Origin: a virus
IMG/VR virus record: IMGVR_UViG_3300032265_000302
Location: 1-46,972 of that record
Length of the DNA stretch: 46,972 nucleotides
Reading direction: 5' to 3' (one strand)
Shown here: in pieces, positions 39,946 to 46,972 of the stretch
Layout of the letters: every line of letters starts with the position of its first letter
Position numbering within the stretch: the stretch's first letter is position 1
Program-made: the position numbers and the translations under genes
The notes under the pieces: model-generated
Database searches by the model: none
Told to the model about the DNA's origin: nothing
The model's input: the letters and a program-made list of their open reading frames with translations, nothing else

Positions 39946-42702
39946 ATGGCATCAATAATTAGAATAAAACGCTCATCGGTATCAGGTAACCCAGCTACGC
40001 TTGGCACAGGCGAGTTAGCATACTCAGCATATAGTGGTGCAGGTGGTAATCGTCTATACATTGGTATGGGCGCAGAGACCACAGGTAATGCTGTAAACCA
40101 CTACGTAATCGGTGGTACTTACTATACTGGTTTAGTAGACGCATCGACTGCTGGTACATTAACTACTGGCGCATCCTCAATTCCAATCTTATCAGCAACT
40201 GGTACGATTGATAAATGGTTAGTTGGAAACTTACAGTTAACTGGTAATACACTATCTTCTACTAATACCAATGGTAATATTACTATTCAGCCAAATGGTA
40301 CTGGTCAGGTAAATCTATATAATCCGTATATCAATCAGTCTGGTACTCTAGTAACTCTAGATGAATATATCTACGACACAGTTGGTGGAACTATCACTGC
40401 TGGTACTGGTATTACTTCTACTGTTAGCGATCCTGCCAATACAACTACTCTTTCGATAACTAATACTGCAGTAACTGCAGGTAGTTATGGTTCTGCTACT
40501 GCTATTCCAACATTCACTGTTAATGCGCAAGGTCAATTAACTGCTGCAGGTACTGCTGCTCTGGCCACTACATTAAACATTGCTGGTAATACTGGTACTT
40601 CAGCATTTGCTCTATTGACAGATACCATGACTTTTGTTGGCGGTACTGGACTAAATTCTGTAGTTGCTAAGGTTGGCGCTGCTACTAGCGTTACGTATAG
40701 TATTGATTCTACTGTTGCTACTTTAACTGGTACGCAAACTCTTACAAATAAAACATTAACAAGCCCAACAATCAATGGTGCAACCATTGGATCTGCAGGT
40801 GCTACATTTAATGGTTCTACTTCTGGTACAATTACTGTAGCTGCTGCAGCTGTTGCTGGAACAAATACATTAACATTGCCAGCTGCGACTGATACTTTAG
40901 TTGGTAAAGCTACTACTGATACACTTACTAACAAGTCTATCAACTTAGCGAACAATACTCTAACTACTACTTCTGCCCAGTTGGCAACTGCCATCTCTGA
41001 TGAAACTGGTACTGGTGTTGTTGTATTTAATAATACTCCAACTCTTATTACTCCAGTATTGGGTGTTGCTACTGCCACTACAATTAACAAAGTTACTCTT
41101 ACTACTCCAGCGATGGGTTCTACTTTAACTATCGCTGATGGTAAAACTTTTACTGTAAGCAATACATTAACCTTAACTGGTACTGATACTTCTTCTATTG
41201 CTTTCGGTGCAGGTGGTACTGTTGCTTATGTAGCAAACAAACTAAGTGTATTTGCTGCAACTACGTCAGCTGAACTTGCTGGTGTTATCTCTGACGAAAC
41301 TGGTTCTGGTGCTTTAGTATTCTCTAACAGCCCAACTCTGATAACTCCAACTCTTGGTGCTGCTCTAGCAACTAGTATTACTGCCACTAGTGGCAATATG
41401 GTTGTTAATGCTGCAGCTGGTAATAACAGTGTAAACTTAGTCCCTACTGGTACTGGTACTGTTGACGTTGCTAACAAACGTATTACTTCTGTTGCTGAAC
41501 CTACTCAGTCTAGCGATGCAGCCACTAAGAACTATGTTGATGCTGTTAAAACTGGCTTAGATCCTAAAGATTCAGTTCGCATCGCAACTACTGCTGCGCT
41601 AACTGCAACATATGCCAATGGAACTTCTGGTGTTGGTGCAACTCTTACTAACTCTGGAACTCAAGCTGCATTTACAGTTGATTCTATTGTTGGTGTTGTT
41701 GGTGATCGTGTTCTGGTTAAAGACCAAGCAACTGCTTTACAAAATGGTTTCTACTCAATTACTACTGTTGGTACTGCTTCTACGAACTGGGTATTAACAA
41801 GAACTGTTGATGCAGACCAAGCATCTGAACTGACTCCTGGCGCATTTACTTTCGTTGAAGAAGGTACTGTTAATGGTCAGAATGGATATGTCTGTACTAA
41901 TACTGGATCAGTTACAGTTGGCACTACTTCAATCACTTTTGTTCAGTTCTCTGGTGCTGGTCAAGTTATCGCTGGTGATGGTTTAACTAAATCTGGTAAT
42001 ACACTAAACGTAGGTGGAACTACAAACCGTATTTCTATCTCTGCTGATGCTGTTGATATCTCTGCCAGCTATGTTGGTCAAGCAACTATCACTACTCTTG
42101 GAACTATCGCTACTGGTACTTGGCAAGGTTCAGTTATCGGTGCTACTTATGGTGGTACTGGTGTTAACAACGGATCTAATACATTAACTTTAGCAGGTTC
42201 AGTTACTCACGCTGGTGCATTTAGTCAATCGTTCACAGCCACTGCTAATACCACATTAACTCTACCTGTTACTGGTACTCTTGCTACTTTAGCTGGTACT
42301 GAAACATTTACTAACAAGACTTTAACTGCCCCAGTTATTGCCACTATTGTTAATACTGGTACTTTAACTCTACCAACTTCAACTGATACTTTAGTTGGTC
42401 GTGCCACTACTGATACTCTTACTAATAAGACAATTACTGGCGCAGTAATTACTACTGGTAGTATTAACAATACTCCAATCGGTGCTACCACTGCAAACAC
42501 TGGTGCGTTTACAACTCTTGCTGCTTCTGGTCTAGTAACATTAACTAATACTACTGACGCTACTAACTTAACAACTGCAGGTGTTGTTATGTCAGGTGGT
42601 TTGGCAGTAACTAAATCAATGTTTGTTGGAATCAATATTACTGGTGCTGGTGCAGCAACTTCTACTCTCGATGGATTTAACATCGATGGTGGTACTTATT
42701 AA
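39946..42702 (+). CDS. Long tail fibre, repeat-built
   Basis: The 918-residue protein opens with IRIKRSSVSGNPATLGTGEL and AYSAYSGAGGNRLYIGMGAE, the usual attachment domain of T4-like fibres. The shaft repeats TLTGTQTLTNKTLTSPTI, DTLTNKSINLAN and ISDETGTGVVVFNNTPTLIT type modules. A segment KRITSVAEPTQSSDAATKNY (about residue 505) resembles collar modules of other phage fibres. It ends with DGFNIDGGTY. GGAG precedes the start. Probably a host-recognition fibre. Confidence 0.85.
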   Translation: MASIIRIKRSSVSGNPATLGTGELAYSAYSGAGGNRLYIGMGAETTGNAVNHYVIGGTYYTGLVDASTAGTLTTGASSIPILSATGTIDKWLVGNLQLTGNTLSSTNTNGNITIQPNGTGQVNLYNPYINQSGTLVTLDEYIYDTVGGTITAGTGITSTVSDPANTTTLSITNTAVTAGSYGSATAIPTFTVNAQGQLTAAGTAALATTLNIAGNTGTSAFALLTDTMTFVGGTGLNSVVAKVGAATSVTYSIDSTVATLTGTQTLTNKTLTSPTINGATIGSAGATFNGSTSGTITVAAAAVAGTNTLTLPAATDTLVGKATTDTLTNKSINLANNTLTTTSAQLATAISDETGTGVVVFNNTPTLITPVLGVATATTINKVTLTTPAMGSTLTIADGKTFTVSNTLTLTGTDTSSIAFGAGGTVAYVANKLSVFAATTSAELAGVISDETGSGALVFSNSPTLITPTLGAALATSITATSGNMVVNAAAGNNSVNLVPTGTGTVDVANKRITSVAEPTQSSDAATKNYVDAVKTGLDPKDSVRIATTAALTATYANGTSGVGATLTNSGTQAAFTVDSIVGVVGDRVLVKDQATALQNGFYSITTVGTASTNWVLTRTVDADQASELTPGAFTFVEEGTVNGQNGYVCTNTGSVTVGTTSITFVQFSGAGQVIAGDGLTKSGNTLNVGGTTNRISISADAVDISASYVGQATITTLGTIATGTWQGSVIGATYGGTGVNNGSNTLTLAGSVTHAGAFSQSFTATANTTLTLPVTGTLATLAGTETFTNKTLTAPVIATIVNTGTLTLPTSTDTLVGRATTDTLTNKTITGAVITTGSINNTPIGATTANTGAFTTLAASGLVTLTNTTDATNLTTAGVVMSGGLAVTKSMFVGINITGAGAATSTLDGFNIDGGTY

Positions 42703-42708
42703 TATTGA

Positions 42709-42715
42709 CTAAATA
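42709..42715 (+). promoter_or_regulatory. T4-type late promoter candidate before the 42767 fibre gene
   Basis: CTAAATA on the + strand, with 52 bases from its last base to the start. Confidence 0.45.
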
Positions 42716-42725
42716 CAATTAGTTC

Positions 42726-42756
42726 GCTGGGGTTCTTACCTCAGCATAACCTTTTT
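42726..42756 (+). terminator. Weak hairpin between fibre genes
   Basis: GCTGGGGT-TCTT-ACCTCAGC forms an 8-bp stem with one G-T pair; CTTTTT follows six bases later. It may end the 39946 transcript or lie in the next 5' leader. Confidence 0.4.
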
Positions 42757-42766
42757 AGGAAGATGA

Positions 42767-43282
42767 ATGAGTAACAAGATCATACTCAAAAAATCCTCTG
42801 TTGGAGCAAAAGTTCCAGTTACAGGGGATTTAGATTACGGTGAATTGGCATTAAACTATGCTGATGGTAAACTGTATTTTAAAAATTCTTCCAATCAAAT
42901 AAGTTCATTCTCTGCATCAGCAGTAGACCTGTCTACATACGTTACTCTAACAGGCTCGCAAACCCTTACCAACAAAACTTTAACTGCACCATCAATTGGT
43001 AATGCGGTTTTAACAGGCACATTATCAGCTGGTGATTCAGTAGGTACTAATGGTCAAGTTTTAACATCCACTGGTACTGGTATTCAGTGGGCAGCTGCTA
43101 GCGGATCTGGATCTATAAGTTCAGGCGACGCAAATTTAGTAATCATTGGAAGATCCCTAAATATTACTGCAAAATTAACAGCATATTTGAGCATGTGTTT
43201 CAATTATGACGATATAACAACTAGATCACCATTGGCAACAGTCATAACAAGAAACAATACTGTTTATGCATATGGTTCATAA
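42767..43282 (+). CDS. Short tail fibre-type protein
   Basis: The 171-residue protein has IILKKSSVGAKVPVTGDLDY, then GELALNYADGKLYFKNSSNQ, the attachment-domain motif of many phage fibres, followed by TLTGSQTLTNKTLTAPSI shared with its neighbours and a C-terminal SMCFNYDDITTRSPLATVIT domain. AGGAAG precedes the start. It is much shorter than the fibres either side. Confidence 0.75.
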   Translation: MSNKIILKKSSVGAKVPVTGDLDYGELALNYADGKLYFKNSSNQISSFSASAVDLSTYVTLTGSQTLTNKTLTAPSIGNAVLTGTLSAGDSVGTNGQVLTSTGTGIQWAAASGSGSISSGDANLVIIGRSLNITAKLTAYLSMCFNYDDITTRSPLATVITRNNTVYAYGS

Positions 43283-43294
43283 TAGGAAAATTAA

Positions 43295-46200
43295 ATGACT
43301 AACAGAGTACCCTTAATAGTTGATTCAGTTTCACAGAGAATAAAAGAATTACCTTCTGGCGATAACTTAGATTTAACTGGAAGTCAAATTGCTTCCACAA
43401 GAGATATCATTCCTGAAGCTGATAATCTCTATACTTTAGGAACATCATCAAAACGATTCAGTACTCTTTATGCAGCTAATTTTGCAGGTAATGCAGCAAC
43501 TGCAACTGCTTTAGCTGCATCAAGAACAATTTCTTTAACTGGTGATGTTGCATATACCAGTGGATCTTTTGATGGTAGCGCAAACGTAACTGGTACTGCT
43601 ACGCTAGCGAATACTGCTGTTACTGCAGGTTCTTATGGTTCGTCAACATCAGTTCCAGTGATTACAGTTGATGCTAAGGGTAGAATTACATCTGCTTCAA
43701 CAGCATCTATCTCAGGTGCATTAACTTTCACTGGAGATGTAACTGGTTCAGGAACTACTGGTTCTTCAACAGCATTAACCCTTGCTAATACTGGTGTTAC
43801 TGCTGGAACATATTCCTATGTTACTGTAAATGCTAAAGGTTTAATAACTTCAGCTACTCAGGCAACTACAACAAATATTGCTGAAGGATCAAACCTTTAC
43901 TATACTGATGCAAGAGCAAGAGCTGCTCATTCAGCTGGTACTGGTATTTCTTACAATAGCACCACTGGCGCAATCTCTACTGTACAAGATATTTCGTCAA
44001 CAGCTTCTCCAACATTCGCTGCGCTAACTACTACTGGCGCAGGAACAATCGGTGGTAACTTAATCGTTTCTGGAAACTTAACTGTTAACGGAACTACAAC
44101 TACAATCAATGCTACAACAGTTAGCGTAGCTGATATTAACATTGAACTTGGTAAGACAGGAACACCAACAAACGCTACTGCCGATGGTGGCGGTATTACT
44201 CTCAAGGGTACAACTGATAAAACCTTTAACTGGGTCAACGCTACATCAGCTTGGACTTCTTCTGAACACTTAGCGTTGGCTGCTGGTAAGACTGTAGTAT
44301 TTTATGGCGCAACTTCAGGAACAATCACTTTATCTCCAACTGCAGTTGCTGGTACTACAACGCTAACTCTACCAGCAACAACTGGAACGTTAATTACATC
44401 AGGTGATACTGGAACCGTAACAAATACAATGTTGGCTGGTTCTATCGCAACTAGCAAAATTACTGGTCTTGCTGCTTCTGCCACGACAGATACTACTAAT
44501 GCAGCGAACATTACAAGTGGTACTCTACCAAACGCAAGATTAGTTTCTGTTCCAAACTCTTCATTGGCGAACAGTTCCGTTACTATCGGTACAACAGCAG
44601 TAGCTTTAGGTGCTTCTAGTACTACTCTAGTTGGTTTAACATCGGTTACTTCTACTGCCTTTATTGGTGCTTTAACTGGTAATGCTTCTACTACCACTAC
44701 TTTAGCTACCCCACGAGCAATCAATGGCGTAAACTTTGATGGTTCAGCTGCTATTACAGTTACAGCAAATACAACTAACACATTAACTATTGGTACTGGT
44801 TTAAGTGGAACTTCTTTTAATGGTTCTGCTGCAGTAACTATTGCGATTGATTCTACCGTAGCGACGCTAACTGGAACTCAGACTTTAACCAATAAAACAA
44901 TCGCTGCTGGTTCAAATACAATTAGTGGTTTAACAAACAGTAACCTTTCTGGTATGGCTGGAATTACTAATGCAAACTTAGCGAACAGTTCTGTTACTAT
45001 TGGTTCTACTGCAGTATCGCTTGGATCAACAGTAACTACGTTTGTTGGATTGACATCTGTATCTTCAACTACCTTTGTTGGAGCATTAACAGGTAATGCA
45101 GATACAGCAACTTCAGCAGGTAAGTGGACAACTGCACGTAACCTTGCTGGTAACTCAGTAGATGGTTCTGCCAACGTAGCATTTGCCAATAAATTTATCG
45201 TTCAAGGAACTACTGATACTGGATTATCTGGTGCTCAGTTTTTAGGTTCTCTTGGAACTGGTATTGTTAAAAATACAACAACAACTGGTGTTCTTTCAAT
45301 TGCAACTGCAGGTGATTTTCCTACATTAAATCAAAGTACTACTGGTTCTGCAGCAACTCTAACGACTGCTCGTGCGATTAATGGTGTAAACTTTGATGGT
45401 TCTGCTGCTATCACAATCAAAGCCAGCACAACTAACGCATTGACGATTGGTGCTGGTTTAAGCGGAACAAGTTTTGATGGTTCTACTGCTATCACAATTG
45501 CCAACGCAGGTGTCCTAAGCATTAACGGAGCAACTGGTGCAGTCACTGGTATCGCCAACGCAACTGATACACATTATATCGGTACTACTGCAGTTACGTT
45601 AAACCGAGCAAGTGGAAACTTAGCTCTTACTGGTATTTCCGCAATAACATTACCTGGATCTACATCAGGTTCTATTCAAGTTATTCCAAACTCCATCGCT
45701 GGCACTGGAACTGTAATTACCCTACCAGCAACTACTGGTACTATCATCACAACAGGTGATACTGGTACAGTCACTAACGCAATGTTGGCGGGTTCTATCG
45801 CCAACGCTAAGTTGCTTAACAGCAGTGTTATTGTTGGTACTACATCTATTCCATTGGGAAGCTCTAGTACAACTCTTGCTGGTTTAACATCTGTTACTTC
45901 TGCCAGCTTTGTTGGTGCCTTAACAGGTAATGCTGATACTGCAACTAAATTAGCAACTGCTCGTACAATTAACGGAGTTGCTTTTGATGGTACTGCAAAC
46001 GTAGCAGTTACAACAGCTGGTACTGGTATTAGCGTAAGTGGTACAGTAGTTTCTATTGACGCAACAGTTGCGACATTAACTGGCACTCAGACTTTAACCA
46101 ATAAGACTTTAACACTACCAACTATTGGTGGTACTGGTGCGGTATTTAACGGATCGACTTCTGGAACTACAACTGTATTGGCATCTGCTGCTGCGGGTAC

Positions 46201-46972
46201 AGGAACTATAATCACTCTACCAGCAACAACTGGTACTGTTATCACTAGCGGTGATACTGGCACTGTTACAAATACAATGCTTGCTGGTTCTATCGCAACT
46301 AGCAAAATTACTGGTCTAGCTGCTTCAGCTACAACTGATACTACTAACGCAACCAACATTAGTTCTGGTACTCTATCGGCTTCACGCTTACCAGCATTTA
46401 CTGGTGACGCAACTTCCACTGCTGGATCTTCAGCTTTAACTCTAGCAAACAGTGGTATCACTGCTGGTACTTATACTAAGGTAACCTTTAACGCTAAGGG
46501 ACTTGCAACTGCTGGCGCTTTAGCAACTACTACAGATATCGCTGAAGGTACAAACCTTTACTATACTGATGTTCGTGCCCGTGCAGCTCATTCTGCTGGT
46601 ACTGGTATTTCATATAACAGTACAACTGGTGCGATTTCTACAGTACAAGATATTTCCACTACTGCGTCTCCAACATTCGCAGTATTAACTACAACTGGTA
46701 ATGCCACTATTGGTGGAGCGTTAACTGTTACTGGCAACTTAACTGTAAACGGAACTGCAGAATATTTAAACTCAACAACTCTGCAGATTGCTGATAAGAA
46801 TATTGAAATTGGTAAGGTTGCAACACCTACTGATACAACTGCCAATGGCGGTGGTGTCCTATTATATGGTGCAACAAATAAATTGTTCCAGTGGGCGTCT
46901 TCTACTGCAGCGTGGACTTCTTCAGAACATATTGCTTTAGCATCTGGTAAAAACTTATTACTGAATGGTTCA
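43295..46972 (+). CDS. Giant tail fibre, 3' end outside the window
   Basis: The frame runs without a stop from ATG 43295 to the window edge, at least 1226 residues. It starts VPLIVDSVSQRIKELPSGDN and IIPEADNLYTLGTSSKRFST (fibre attachment type), then becomes a Thr/Ser/Gly/Ala-rich shaft of repeated modules: AINGVNFDGSAAIT, VTNTMLAGSIATSKITG, TLTGTQTLTNKT and ATTGTLITSGDTGTV. Two 420-base blocks at 43871-44290 and 46532-46951 are duplicates with no indel. It closely resembles the modular shafts of large phage fibres. TAGGAAAA precedes the start. The receptor-binding end is not visible. Confidence 0.85.
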   Translation, partial: MTNRVPLIVDSVSQRIKELPSGDNLDLTGSQIASTRDIIPEADNLYTLGTSSKRFSTLYAANFAGNAATATALAASRTISLTGDVAYTSGSFDGSANVTGTATLANTAVTAGSYGSSTSVPVITVDAKGRITSASTASISGALTFTGDVTGSGTTGSSTALTLANTGVTAGTYSYVTVNAKGLITSATQATTTNIAEGSNLYYTDARARAAHSAGTGISYNSTTGAISTVQDISSTASPTFAALTTTGAGTIGGNLIVSGNLTVNGTTTTINATTVSVADINIELGKTGTPTNATADGGGITLKGTTDKTFNWVNATSAWTSSEHLALAAGKTVVFYGATSGTITLSPTAVAGTTTLTLPATTGTLITSGDTGTVTNTMLAGSIATSKITGLAASATTDTTNAANITSGTLPNARLVSVPNSSLANSSVTIGTTAVALGASSTTLVGLTSVTSTAFIGALTGNASTTTTLATPRAINGVNFDGSAAITVTANTTNTLTIGTGLSGTSFNGSAAVTIAIDSTVATLTGTQTLTNKTIAAGSNTISGLTNSNLSGMAGITNANLANSSVTIGSTAVSLGSTVTTFVGLTSVSSTTFVGALTGNADTATSAGKWTTARNLAGNSVDGSANVAFANKFIVQGTTDTGLSGAQFLGSLGTGIVKNTTTTGVLSIATAGDFPTLNQSTTGSAATLTTARAINGVNFDGSAAITIKASTTNALTIGAGLSGTSFDGSTAITIANAGVLSINGATGAVTGIANATDTHYIGTTAVTLNRASGNLALTGISAITLPGSTSGSIQVIPNSIAGTGTVITLPATTGTIITTGDTGTVTNAMLAGSIANAKLLNSSVIVGTTSIPLGSSSTTLAGLTSVTSASFVGALTGNADTATKLATARTINGVAFDGTANVAVTTAGTGISVSGTVVSIDATVATLTGTQTLTNKTLTLPTIGGTGAVFNGSTSGTTTVLASAAAGTGTIITLPATTGTVITSGDTGTVTNTMLAGSIATSKITGLAASATTDTTNATNISSGTLSASRLPAFTGDATSTAGSSALTLANSGITAGTYTKVTFNAKGLATAGALATTTDIAEGTNLYYTDVRARAAHSAGTGISYNSTTGAISTVQDISTTASPTFAVLTTTGNATIGGALTVTGNLTVNGTAEYLNSTTLQIADKNIEIGKVATPTDTTANGGGVLLYGATNKLFQWASSTAAWTSSEHIALASGKNLLLNGS
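43871..44290 (+). repeat. Long internal duplication in the giant fibre, copy 1
   Basis: This 420-base block recurs at 46532-46951, offset exactly 2661 bases (887 codons), without insertion or deletion but with many synonymous and some coding changes (for example IAEGSNLYYTDARARAAHSA against IAEGTNLYYTDVRARAAHSA). Confidence 0.8.
46532..46951 (+). repeat. Long internal duplication in the giant fibre, copy 2
   Basis: Second copy of the block at 43871. A separate pair containing TNTMLAGSIATSKITGLAAS starts at 44420 and 46268 (offset 1848 bases). Confidence 0.8.

Noticed and set aside
40533-46845. Several long - strand open frames across the fibre genes
   Set aside because: Val/Pro/Ala-rich mirror frames of the Thr/Ala/Gly repeats; no starts, ribosome sites or family features.

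Overview
The window is a contiguous, very gene-dense, AT-rich piece of a T4-like myovirus (Caudoviricetes). The best evidence is a near-complete set of T4-type replication, late-transcription, baseplate and tail genes: gp33, gp59, gp32, gp26, gp16, gp54, gp4, gp48, gp53, gp27, gp5, PAAR tip, gp25 and gp6. The arrangement gp33-gp59-gp32, the ClpP-like protease and the small conserved ORFs resemble T4-like phages of aquatic bacteria (cyanophage or pelagiphage type). There is no photosynthesis gene. The truncated outer-membrane-barrel gene at the left edge points to a Gram-negative host. The host cannot be named from this sequence. No tRNA, rRNA, CRISPR array, integrase or insertion sequence was seen. 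|| Layout. (1) 1-6.03 kb, + strand: end of a porin-like barrel gene, a small secreted Lys/Ala/Pro-rich protein, a SleB-type cell wall hydrolase, a ClpP-like protease, small membrane proteins, a GIY-YIG-like protein behind a strong sigma70-like promoter, then gp33, gp59 and gp32, closed by a rho-independent terminator at 6066-6089. (2) 6.09-11.70 kb, - strand: gp4, an unassigned T4-family protein, gp54-like, a holin-like protein with a long Gly/Gln repeat tail, gp16, gp26, a gp51-like protein and a tape-measure-like protein (listed in transcription order). (3) 11.75-22.45 kb, + strand: gp48, gp53, gp27, a spike protein carrying two separate cell-wall-hydrolase domains, an unassigned protein, PAAR tip, gp25, gp6 and a large wedge-type protein. 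(4) 22.46-33.5 kb: large virion and fibre proteins, including a 2073-residue protein and an S74-chaperone fibre. (5) 33.17-39.22 kb: an unusual island with a Cys-rich (Asn-Cys)n protein, an unknown protein, a radical SAM/SPASM enzyme, a small unknown protein, a TRAP/DctP-type binding protein without signal peptide, a PP-loop asparagine-synthase-like protein, and (opposite strand) a possible 2OG-Fe(II) oxygenase. (6) 39.34-46.97 kb: tail-fibre genes built from shared repeats, ending in a giant fibre gene that runs off the window. || How it works together. Regions 2-4 and 6 build the tail, baseplate and fibres. Late expression probably depends on T4-type late promoters of the form (C/A/G)(A)TAAATA or CTAAATA. 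These occur ahead of several structural operons and as back-to-back pairs in both divergent gaps (11.70-11.75 and 39.22-39.34 kb), consistent with the gp33 coactivator encoded here. Region 5 is the best candidate for something new: a possible phage-encoded post-translational modification system, with a cysteine-repeat substrate next to the fibre genes and a RiPP-maturase-like radical SAM enzyme beside it. That link is inference from sequence character and gene order.
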